A stretch of 55,883 bases of DNA from Brevibacterium oceani (GTDB lineage: Bacteria; Actinomycetota; Actinomycetes; Actinomycetales; Brevibacteriaceae), in NCBI RefSeq assembly GCF_013623835.1, contig NZ_JABKDE010000014.1, positions 1 through 55,883 of the forward strand. Direction: 5' to 3'. How positions within the stretch are numbered: the stretch's first letter is position 1; each line of letters begins with the position of its first letter. A program made the position numbers and the translations under genes. Shown here piece after piece: positions 49,542 through 55,883 of the stretch. The notes under the pieces are model-generated. The model was not told where the DNA came from. It saw only the letters and a list, made by a program, of their open reading frames with translations, and did no database searches.

Positions 49542-51101
49542 GCTCTTCGCGAGCTCCTCGGCGCGCGCGGCCTTCTTCCGCCCCCGGCCCAGGTCGATGA
49601 CTCCGATGATCCCGGCCGCGATGATGATGAGTGCGATGACCGTGAACCCGGCGATGATGGCCGCGGAATAGCCGGCCAGGGACTGGAAGGCGAAGAACAC
49701 GGCGGTGACGACGGCGATGCCGATCGCCGTGCCCACACGCTGTCCGGTCTGCATGATCCCGCCCGAGGTGCCCGCATATTCGACGGGCACCTCGGCGAGG
49801 GTGAGCGTCTGGTTGGGGCTGATCGTCATGCCCTGCCCGATGCCGAGCACGCCGAGGGAGGCGAGCATCCACCAGATGCTGATTCCCCAGGTTTCGTGGG
49901 CGAGCACGATGAGCGCCGAGGCGACCACCCCGGTCAGGGCGATCCCCACTCCGAGGACGACCATCTTACGTCCGAAGGTGAGCACGACCCGACCGGCCGC
50001 CTGCGCACCGGCTGCCGAAAGCAGGGCCGAGGGCAGTCCGATGAGACCGGCCTCGAGGGCGGGGAAGCCGAGTCCGTTCTGCAGGTAGAGGGCGACGATC
50101 ACCCAGACTCCGGGCATGCCGACGAAGTATACCGAGGACAATGATGCGCCATAGGCGAAGCTGCGGGTGCGGAAGAGCTGCATGTCGACCATCGGTGAGC
50201 CGCCTCGGCGAGCGTAGCGGTTCTCCCAGCGGACCCAGACGATGACGACGACGGCGCCGATGGGCACGAGGGCGTAGATCCAGGCGCCGAGGCTGCGCTC
50301 GAGGAACGGGAGCATGACGAGCAGGGTGCCGACGGCCAGGAGGAGGATGCCGATCGGATCGAAGTCCGCGCGCGTCCGGTCGTCGCCGTTCGGTGCACGG
50401 TCAGGCGAGGCACCTTCATCCGAGGCAGTGCCGTTCGAGGTGGTGTCGTTCGAGACAGCATCGGCAGACGCAGTATCGGAATCGGCGGCGGTGTCGCTGC
50501 CGACCCAGGCGCTGCGCGGCAGCCAGAGGCGGCCGAGGATGATCGCGATGAGTGCGATCGGGACGTTGATGAGGAAGGCCGAGCGCCAGCCCCATTCGTC
50601 GCCGAGGATGGCGATGAGTCCCCCGCCGAGCACGGGTCCGATGCCGACTGAGACGCCGACGATGGTGCCGAACATGCCGAAGGCGCGTCCGCGCAGCTTG
50701 CCGTGGAAGTACTGCTGGATCATGCCCACGCCCTGCGGGCTGAGCAGGCCGGAGCCGATGCCCATGACGATGCGGGCGAGGTTGAGCATGAGCGGGTCGG
50801 GGGCGAGTCCGGCGATGAGGGAACCTGCGGCGAAGACGCCGACGCCGATGACGAAGAGTCGCCCGCGGCCGAACAGGTCGCCGGCGCGACCGGCGGCGAC
50901 GAGGAAGACGCCGAAGGCCAGGGTGTAGCCCGAGAGCACCCATTGGATCGCGGAGTTCGAGGCGCCGATCGAGCGCTGCATGTCGGGGAGGATGACGTTG
51001 ACGATCGACACACTCAGCAGCGACATGAACATCGGCACGAGCATGACCGCGAGGATCTTGCGCTGCTCAGCTGACATCACGGACTCAGAAACATTACCCA
51101 T
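49539..51101 (-). CDS. MFS transporter, DHA2 type
   Basis: A 520-residue facilitator with about 14 helices. Motif A-like GRAGDLFGRGRLFV follows helix 2 and a motif C-like GPVLGGGLIAILG is present. The long central loop (about residues 205-250) is an Asp/Ser/Thr/Ala-rich insertion (bases 50360-50510) of low complexity, similar in style to the insertions in BetC and the S9 peptidase. It is probably a drug or antiseptic exporter. The ATG at 51101 is used. Confidence 0.88.
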   Translation of the reverse strand: MGNVSESVMSAEQRKILAVMLVPMFMSLLSVSIVNVILPDMQRSIGASNSAIQWVLSGYTLAFGVFLVAAGRAGDLFGRGRLFVIGVGVFAAGSLIAGLAPDPLMLNLARIVMGIGSGLLSPQGVGMIQQYFHGKLRGRAFGMFGTIVGVSVGIGPVLGGGLIAILGDEWGWRSAFLINVPIALIAIILGRLWLPRSAWVGSDTAADSDTASADAVSNDTTSNGTASDEGASPDRAPNGDDRTRADFDPIGILLLAVGTLLVMLPFLERSLGAWIYALVPIGAVVVIVWVRWENRYARRGGSPMVDMQLFRTRSFAYGASLSSVYFVGMPGVWVIVALYLQNGLGFPALEAGLIGLPSALLSAAGAQAAGRVVLTFGRKMVVLGVGIALTGVVASALIVLAHETWGISIWWMLASLGVLGIGQGMTISPNQTLTLAEVPVEYAGTSGGIMQTGQRVGTAIGIAVVTAVFFAFQSLAGYSAAIIAGFTVIALIIIAAGIIGVIDLGRGRKKAARAEELAKS

Positions 51102-51137
51102 TCATATTGTTCTACTCCGCTTCGGGTCTGGGCACAA

Positions 51138-51178
51138 TCGGTCCCCGTGGTGCGTTTGCTCACCACCACGGGGACCGA
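51138..51178. terminator. Terminator hairpin of the OYE gene
   Basis: A 15-bp stem, 51138-51152 with 51164-51178 (TCGGTCCCCGTGGTG arm), loop 11 nt, between the OYE stop and the MFS start. Confidence 0.75.
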
Positions 51179-51211
51179 AACGACGGCTCTGCCGCCGACT
51201 GAGTCAGACGC

Positions 51212-52288
51212 TCAGCTGTACGCGCGGTGGTACTGCGCCGGCCGGTAGTCGATGTCAAAGCGCAGGGCATCGGCGGCCCGCAGGGCGAAGTTCGGGTCGC
51301 GCAGGTACTCGCGTCCGACGAGGATCGCGTCGGCCTGACCGGTGGCCAGAATGTGTTCGCCCTGGAACGGCTCATTGATGAGCCCGACCGCGGCAGCCGG
51401 GATACCGGCTCGCTCGCGGATCCCGGCGGCCAGCGCCGTCTGGTAGCCGGGGCCGACGGGGATCTGCGCCAGGACGTTGCCGCCGGAGGAGACGTCGATG
51501 AGGTCGACGCCGTGGCTCTTGAGCCAGCCGGCGAGTTCGACGGTGTCGTCGAGGCTCAGCCCGCCTTCGGTCCAGTCGGTGGCGGACAGGCGCACGAACA
51601 CGGGCACCTCGTCACCCACCTCGGCGCGGGTGGCGTCGACGACTTCGAGGAGGAGCCGGGCACGGTTCTCCGCCGAGCCGCCGTAGGAGTCGGTGCGGGT
51701 GTTGCTCAGCGGCGACAGGAATTCGTGGAGCAGGTATCCGTGGGCGGCGTGGATCTCGACGAAGTCGAACCCGGCCTCCATCGATCGGCGAGCCGACGCA
51801 GCGAAGGCCTGGACCACCTCGGCGATCTCGGATTCAGTGAGCGCGCGAGGCTCGGCGAGCCCCTCGAAAGCCAGCGCCGACGGGGCGACAGTCTGCCATC
51901 CGCCCTCACTCTCGGGAAGGCTGCCGGACCGGTCGGTGCCCCACTCAGGGAAGGTGGAGGCCTTGCGACCGGCGTGCGCGAGCTGGATGCCGGCGGCAGC
52001 GCCCTGTGAGTGCAGGAAGTCGACGATGGGGACGAAGGCGTCGCACTGTTCGTCGTTCCACAGGCCGAGGTCGCGGGCGGAGATTCGCCCTTCGGGGACG
52101 ACTCCGGCGGCCTCGACGATGACGGCGCCTGCTCCGCCGCGGGCCATCGAACCGTAGTGGACGGTGTGCCAGGGGGCGGGGACGCCGTCTTCGCGGGTCA
52201 CCGAGTACTGGCACATCGGCGGGACCCAGATCCGATTACGGAAAGTCAGACCGCGCAGGGTGAGCGGTTCGAACAGCAGATGAGACAT
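51212..52288 (-). CDS. Old yellow enzyme, YqjM-like NADH:flavin oxidoreductase
   Basis: A 358-residue FMN enzyme that reduces activated C=C bonds. It has the YqjM-type active site: Cys in PPMCQYSV near residue 25, the His pair in AHAGRK and HAAHGYLLHEFLSP, and the family SNTRTDSYGGSAENRARLLLEV. The C-terminus ends in the expected QYHRAY. The start at 52288, with GAGG upstream, gives the normal beginning SHLLFEPLTLRGL; the longer frame runs through the regulatory region. It is divergent from an ArsR-type regulator and probably controlled by it. Confidence 0.92.
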   Translation of the reverse strand: MSHLLFEPLTLRGLTFRNRIWVPPMCQYSVTREDGVPAPWHTVHYGSMARGGAGAVIVEAAGVVPEGRISARDLGLWNDEQCDAFVPIVDFLHSQGAAAGIQLAHAGRKASTFPEWGTDRSGSLPESEGGWQTVAPSALAFEGLAEPRALTESEIAEVVQAFAASARRSMEAGFDFVEIHAAHGYLLHEFLSPLSNTRTDSYGGSAENRARLLLEVVDATRAEVGDEVPVFVRLSATDWTEGGLSLDDTVELAGWLKSHGVDLIDVSSGGNVLAQIPVGPGYQTALAAGIRERAGIPAAAVGLINEPFQGEHILATGQADAILVGREYLRDPNFALRAADALRFDIDYRPAQYHRAYS

Positions 52289-52350
52289 AAGACCTCGGAA
52301 TCGTGTCGAGAAGTTCGTGCGGGAGTATTCGGTTGGGAGTTTGAGAATCT

Positions 52351-52409
52351 TCGTACTTCGAACTGACACGATACTACGAGATAATTCGTACTACCAAATA
52401 TATCGTACA
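52351..52409. promoter_or_regulatory. Three TCGTAC direct repeats between OYE and ArsR genes
   Basis: TCGTAC occurs at 52351, 52386 and 52403, the latter two 17 bp apart, in an AT-rich gap. The third overlaps TACAAT (52407-52412), a likely -10 box on the plus strand. They are candidate binding sites of the ArsR-type regulator. Confidence 0.45.
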
Positions 52410-52510
52410 ATGGAGGCAGAAGCAGACACGACTGCGACCGCTTCCGAGACGATCGGAGTGTCCCCGACACGATGAGAACAGCGACCTCACAGGCGAAAGG
52501 AGGCCCTCGA

Positions 52511-52834
52511 ATGCGCACACTGGCACACCCCAGTCGGGACGAGATGCGACTCGACACCGTCCTGGCCGCACTGGCCGACCCGGTTCGCCGCACCGTCGCC
52601 TGCAAGCTCAACGACGCCTTCGGCGATCACGCGTGTGCGACCTTCGAGCTTCCCGTGTCGAAATCGACGGCGACTTATCACTTCCGGACTTTGCGCGAGG
52701 CCGGTGTGATCCGGCAGGAGTACGAGGGTACGAAGATCATGAACACTCTGCGCAAGGACGACCTCGACGCCCGTTTCCCCGGTCTCCTCGACGCGGTCTT
52801 CGCGGCCCAGGCCATCGAGCGCGCCGAAACCTGA
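52511..52834 (+). CDS. ArsR-family helix-turn-helix regulator
   Basis: A 107-residue winged-helix protein: LAALADPVRRTVACKL, then VSKSTATYHFRTLREAGVIRQEYEGTKIMNTLR, the recognition helix and wing typical of ArsR/HTH_20 proteins. The only Cys residues are not arranged as a metal site. The start at 52511 follows AAAGGAGG; an in-frame ATG at 52472 would add 13 residues. It is divergent from the OYE gene, which it probably represses in response to electrophiles. Confidence 0.88.
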   Translation: MRTLAHPSRDEMRLDTVLAALADPVRRTVACKLNDAFGDHACATFELPVSKSTATYHFRTLREAGVIRQEYEGTKIMNTLRKDDLDARFPGLLDAVFAAQAIERAET

Positions 52835-52893
52835 GCGGCATCGCCGCGAGCCTGCGCGGCGGCACCTCACAGGCTCCATCTCTCAAAGAAAAG

Positions 52894-52955
52894 CGGCACA
52901 GTCTGCGACAGATGGCCCGGTTCGCAACCAGGGCATTCTGTCGCAGACTGTGCCG
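52894..52955. terminator. Large compound hairpin
   Basis: Perfect 19-bp outer stem, 52894-52912 with 52937-52955, and inside it a second stem of GCCC/GGGC and GGTT-CGC-AACC. It lies between convergent ArsR and DUF3151 genes. Confidence 0.75.
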
Positions 52956-52988
52956 AAATCTAGCCGTCCGCTCGAAGAAGGCCTCCGC

Positions 52989-53450
52989 TCACTCCCCGCG
53001 GCCGATGGCGTCGACGGCCGTCGGGTCGGATGAGGCGAGGAACTCTTCGATGCGGGCGGCTTCCTCGCCTTCGCCGATCGCACCGGCCGCACGACCGAGA
53101 GCGTAGAGCGCGCGGAGGAACCCGCGGTTGACCTCGTGCGAGTACGGAATCGGACCGGCTCCGCGCCAGCCGGCCGCACGCAGGGCGTCGAGTCCGCGGT
53201 GGTAGCCCACGCGCGCATAGGCGTAGGCGTCGACGAGGCGACCTTCCTTGTGCGCATCATCGGCGAGTTCGGCCCACGCCAGGGATGAGGCGGGAAGCAC
53301 CGCTGCGACGTCGATGGGCTCCTCACCGGCGTCGATGCGCTTCTTCGCCTCGACATCCGGGTGGTCCTCGGGCAGGTATGTCGGCTGCGGGCCGAGCTGG
53401 CTCGCATCCAGGTTCCCGATGTGCGAGGGGTTTCCGATCGGCTGGGTCAT
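52989..53450 (-). CDS. DUF3151 family protein
   Basis: A 153-residue protein of the actinobacterial DUF3151 family: TYLPEDHPDVEAKKRIDAGE, then ASSLAWAELADDAHKEGRLVDAYAYARVGYHRGLDALRAAGWRGAGPIPYSHEVNRGFLRALYALGRAA in conserved order. It is a soluble, helical, TPR-like protein without known function. No other gene is close enough to be certain of an operon. Confidence 0.9.
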   Translation of the reverse strand: MTQPIGNPSHIGNLDASQLGPQPTYLPEDHPDVEAKKRIDAGEEPIDVAAVLPASSLAWAELADDAHKEGRLVDAYAYARVGYHRGLDALRAAGWRGAGPIPYSHEVNRGFLRALYALGRAAGAIGEGEEAARIEEFLASSDPTAVDAIGRGE

Positions 53451-53531
53451 AGCGTCTCCTTTTCGTCGAGGTTCGTCGTCAGGGTCGTGGTCATCATTGC
53501 ACCGAGGCTGCTCCCCGCCCCAGCACCGGCA

Positions 53532-54446
53532 TCAGTCGGTCTTCATCTCAGAGGGCAGGACCGTGTACGGGTTCGTGCTCAGCGCACCGGTGGCGCCCTC
53601 GTCGGCGAGTCCGTCGAGCTGCTTCTTGTCCTTCGCGTCGGTGGCCCACACGTCGAGGTCCTCTTCAGCCCAGGTCGATACGTCATCGGCCTTGACCGCC
53701 ACGGCCGAGTATCCAGCAGAGTTGAGGTCTTCGGCTGAGCTCATGGCGTAGTCCCCGGTGAACATCGCGTCGATGCCGGCGTCGGCGGCGGCGCGGGCCA
53801 CCTCGGCGTCATCGGTGCGCACGATCGCCGAGTCCTCAAGCTCCGCCTCGGTGATGGTCGTCAACGCTGGGCCGGCCACCTCGGTGGTGTCGATCTCGGG
53901 CATGATGACGGTGTCGCCGCCGACCTCGTCGACGAGGTCGTCCCAGGTCATCGTCTCGCCGGACTCTGTGTCCTTGCGCGGGGGCGTGATCGTGGCGTCG
54001 GCGAATTCGGCGGCGGTGAGTTCGTCGAGGCCCGTCTTCAGTCCCATCGTCTCGGTGGCGGTCTCGGGGTTCGCGGCGACGATCGTGCCGTCCCCCAGCG
54101 CGGTCAGGGTCGGGGCGGGCAGGTAGCCGAACTTCACGTTCTCGGTGAAGGCGCGCTTCGAGTTCGCCGGGTACACCGCGGACCCGCCGTCGAGCGCGGC
54201 GACGGCCGGCGGGTTGAGCGAATCGACGGTCAGCCGATCCTTCGATCCGAAGACGTTGACCGCGACGACGCCGATGACGAGCAGGACGACGATCCCGCCG
54301 GCCCACAGGGGTGCGTTGAATTTCTTCGGCTCGGGGCGGTCGGGCACGGGGACTCGCTCGCGTGCTTCGGGGTCGACCGAGGGCAGCGGATCGGTGAAGC
54401 TGCGACCGTAGCGGTCCTTGTCCAGCCTGCGCTTCTTCTTGCTCAT
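53532..54446 (-). CDS. Membrane-anchored GDPD-like protein without catalytic residues
   Basis: A 304-residue protein with a basic N-terminus (MSKKKRRLDKDRYG), one membrane helix at about 48-68, and an outside domain. The domain follows the glycerophosphodiester phosphodiesterase pattern: GGSAVYPANSKRAF, DLVDEVGGDTVIMPEI, and DVWATDAKDKKQLDGLADEGATGALSTNPY. The catalytic His-Arg before GGS is Leu-Asp here, the E-x-D of strand 2 is absent, and the HD after the second strand is AN. It is probably an inactive relative, perhaps a binding or scaffolding protein. It overlaps the GT2 gene by 4 bp, so both act together, possibly in envelope assembly. Confidence 0.7.
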   Translation of the reverse strand: MSKKKRRLDKDRYGRSFTDPLPSVDPEARERVPVPDRPEPKKFNAPLWAGGIVVLLVIGVVAVNVFGSKDRLTVDSLNPPAVAALDGGSAVYPANSKRAFTENVKFGYLPAPTLTALGDGTIVAANPETATETMGLKTGLDELTAAEFADATITPPRKDTESGETMTWDDLVDEVGGDTVIMPEIDTTEVAGPALTTITEAELEDSAIVRTDDAEVARAAADAGIDAMFTGDYAMSSAEDLNSAGYSAVAVKADDVSTWAEEDLDVWATDAKDKKQLDGLADEGATGALSTNPYTVLPSEMKTD

Positions 54447-55522
54447 CGGCTGCTGTCCTTCGTGGCTCCGGCGCCGGTGACGAGGCCTTTGAGGAATCCG
54501 GCACCCCAGCACAGGTGCATGGTGGGCAGAACGATGCCGAACCAGAATCGTTCGCGACGTCCGCAGTCCTTCGCCGCCGAGGCGGTAGTAAGGATTCCCG
54601 CGATGTAGCCGAAGCTGGGGACGTGGATGAGTGAGGTGAAGCGGCGGAGGAACTTCGGCCACTTCTTCGTCGTACCGCTCAGCTGGAGCAGGGTTTCGAT
54701 GACGGCGGCACCCATGCCGAGCACGAGGATCGGCGGGGCGAAGTAGCGCAGGGAGTTCTTCCCTCCATAGCGGCGGATGAGTTCGGCGCGCCAGATGCCG
54801 GTGGCCCAGAACTGCTGGGCGATCTTCGACCAGGTTCCGCGCGGCCAGTAGGTGACCTGCATGTCCGGGTTGAACCAGATGCGGCCGCCGGCGGTGCGGA
54901 TGCGCAGGTTGAGTTCCCAGTCCTGTCCGCGTTTGATGCCTTCGTCGAAGCCGTCGAGGGCTTCGAAGACCTCGCGTCGGTAGACGCCGAGGTAGGCGGA
55001 TTCGGCTTCTCCGGCTTCGTCGCCGGAGTGGTAGGCGGGACCGCCCAGGCCGACCGGGGACATGTAGGCCCGGGCCACGGCTTTCTGGAAGGAGGTCTTG
55101 CCGCGGGCGAGCATCAGCCCGCCGCAGTTCGCGGCTTTCGTCTCACGCAGGGTGTCGATGGCCTGCTGCGTGTAGTCGGAGCTGAGTCCGGAGTGCGCGT
55201 CGACGCGGATGATCACCGGGTGGTGGGTCGCGCCGATCGCGAGGTTGAGTCCGATCGGGGTCGCTGCCTGCGGGTTGTCGACGGTCTGGATCCGGGAGTC
55301 GGTCGCGGCCATGGCTGCGATGATGGCGTTCGTGTCGTCGGTCGAGGGACCGAGGGCGAGGACGACTTCCTTGTCCCCGTCGTAGTCCTGGGCGAGGATC
55401 GTGATGATCGCCTGCCGAATGTGCTCGGCCTCGTTGAGGACCGGCATGATGTAGGAGACGCCGGGCTTCTCGGCCAGCGGCGGCAGACCCTCCGGGGTCA
55501 GGATCTCAAGTACTTTCGACAC
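54443..55522 (-). CDS. GT2 glycosyltransferase, ExoA-like
   Basis: A 359-residue family 2 glycosyltransferase. It begins with VSYIMPVLNEAEHIRQAI, has the DxD-type metal site in IIRVDAHSG, and GFDEGIKRGQDWELNLRIRTAGG with the ED/QDW acceptor motif. Two or three membrane segments lie in the last 130 residues (YFAPPILVLGMGAAVIETLL, FWFGIVLPTMHLCWGAGF). It is similar to ExoA of succinoglycan synthesis. The start is GTG 55522 with GAGGGC upstream. The loop near residue 320 contains a motif copy (TTASAA). It is co-translated with the GDPD-like gene. Confidence 0.88.
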   Translation of the reverse strand: MSKVLEILTPEGLPPLAEKPGVSYIMPVLNEAEHIRQAIITILAQDYDGDKEVVLALGPSTDDTNAIIAAMAATDSRIQTVDNPQAATPIGLNLAIGATHHPVIIRVDAHSGLSSDYTQQAIDTLRETKAANCGGLMLARGKTSFQKAVARAYMSPVGLGGPAYHSGDEAGEAESAYLGVYRREVFEALDGFDEGIKRGQDWELNLRIRTAGGRIWFNPDMQVTYWPRGTWSKIAQQFWATGIWRAELIRRYGGKNSLRYFAPPILVLGMGAAVIETLLQLSGTTKKWPKFLRRFTSLIHVPSFGYIAGILTTASAAKDCGRRERFWFGIVLPTMHLCWGAGFLKGLVTGAGATKDSSR

Positions 55523-55762
55523 GCCCTCAATCTTGTCACACGCGCGCGGGCGCGGTCTTGAGGGGGCGCTCAGGTGGGCGGGCTGGCGTAGGCAAGCGTG
55601 CTTGCCGAGGCAGCCCAACGGTGGAGCCCGGCATGCGAATTCATGCCGGGCTCCACACGAGTTGAAATGATCAGATAATCAGGTCAGCGTGTTCTTTCCG
55701 ATCAACATTTCTTGGTGACCGGCTTGTTCGAACCAGTATTCAGGTCGACGTCAGCGGCGTAG
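55523..55762. other. Gap between the GT2 gene and the insertion sequence
   Basis: No gene seen. It contains the hairpin at 55621-55656 and an AT-richer stretch 55657-55740. The minus-strand promoter of the GT2-GDPD operon should lie here. Confidence 0.4.
55621..55656. terminator. Hairpin upstream of the GT2 operon
   Basis: Perfect 15-bp stem GTGGAGCCCGGCATG (55621-55635) with 55642-55656, loop CGAATT. It probably ended transcription of a gene that lay to the right before the insertion sequence arrived, or one beyond it. Confidence 0.6.
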
Positions 55763-55883
55763 TGTCAAGCCCCGGGTTTCGTAGAGGCTCCTTTTCTTGG
55801 TTTCCTAAGCAGCCGCGGACTCTGTCGCGGACTGGTTGATCCATTCGGAATGGACCTCGGTCGGCGGTCGGTAGTCAATCGCT
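55763..55883. mobile_element. IS3-family-like insertion sequence, left end only
   Basis: A terminal sequence starting TGTCAAGCCCCGGG at 55763 and followed by the transposase C-terminus on the minus strand, running off the window. IS3 elements begin with TG and end with CA, and their transposase stops shortly before the end, as here. The other end and the target duplication are not in the window. Confidence 0.6.
55805..55883 (-). CDS. IS3-like transposase, C-terminal 25 residues (partial)
   Basis: The minus strand from 55882 reads AIDYRPPTEVHSEWINQS, then ATESAAA and TAG at 55805-55807. The YRPPTEVHSEW segment is like the YRTPAEVH... tail that follows the integrase core in IS3-family OrfB proteins. 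The rest lies beyond the window, so the family assignment is from this short tail and the element end. Confidence 0.55.
   Translation of the reverse strand, partial: AIDYRPPTEVHSEWINQSATESAAA

Larger units (their letters stand above)
798..54585. repeat. Dispersed 10-mer GCCGAGGYGG, about 46 copies on both strands
   Basis: Exact copies on the plus strand begin at 2622, 3979, 5184, 8211, 9740, 10897, 10927, 14441, 15355, 18853, 18910, 20356, 24630, 28813, 32708, 34240, 37594, 41743, 44428, 44611, 47311 and 54576. Reverse-complement copies (CCRCCTCGGC) begin at 798, 1684, 2903, 4629, 9858, 10194, 10976, 14210, 18344, 20811, 21750, 24295, 30134, 33099, 33607, 36142, 38613, 39726, 41314, 47706, 50200, 51616, 51814 and 53798. 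Many one-mismatch copies exist too. This was counted by eye and may miss some. Confidence 0.8.

Overview
The window is about 56 kb of high-GC actinobacterial chromosome. Gene content and style (DUF3151, GlsB/YeaQ, BCCT plus choline sulfatase, many TetR/MFS pairs, TANNNT promoters with leaderless starts) suggest a Brevibacterium or a close Micrococcales relative; this is inference from family knowledge, not a database match. No complete RNA gene is visible, but bases 1-300 read on the minus strand look like the promoter and leader of an rRNA operon lying off the left edge. The right edge cuts into an IS3-like insertion sequence.

Layout. 458-8897: two TIGR01777-type nucleotide-sugar-epimerase-like proteins, the tRNA hydroxylase trhO, purL, a membrane protein and a MetE-like methyltransferase. 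9232-13181: choline-sulfatase and a BCCT carrier (choline-sulfate/betaine use). 13546-14815: TetR plus two SMR efflux subunits. 14928-17779: a binding-protein ABC importer (TrpXYZ-like). 18108-20420: an oligopeptidase B-like S9 peptidase. 20654-23935: tripartite tricarboxylate transporter tctCBA, ending in a 30-bp tandem repeat array and a strong hairpin. 24248-26514: divergent MFS/TetR pair. 26719-27675: a Vsr-like (DUF559) nuclease gene flanked by two related palindromes. 27804-32022: flavin monooxygenase, GAF regulator and zinc alcohol dehydrogenase. 32191-34311: VOC, AraC and GntR genes. 34750-37580: purA and a PLP aminotransferase. 37825-43790: two-component system next to a MacB-like ABC exporter, with a palindrome between them. 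44098-45472: universal stress protein and two crcB fluoride channel genes in one overlapping operon. 45539-48621: FUSC protein, a degenerate GT20 protein and GlsB. 48862-52834: TetR/MFS and OYE/ArsR pairs. 52989-55522: DUF3151, a membrane-anchored GDPD-like protein without catalytic residues, and a GT2 glycosyltransferase.

Two features run through the whole window. First, the 10-mer GCCGAGGYGG occurs about 46 times on the two strands (hand count), in genes in different frames and between genes, and it makes up hydrophilic insertions of several proteins. Second, gene ends carry long, nearly perfect hairpins without T-tracts, and many genes start 6-7 nt after a TANNNT box with no Shine-Dalgarno, i.e. 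probably leaderless; two TetR operators sit directly on such boxes.

The most unusual items are the dispersed 10-mer, the palindrome-flanked DUF559 gene, the catalytically degraded GT20 and GDPD proteins, and the VNTR-like array after tctA.
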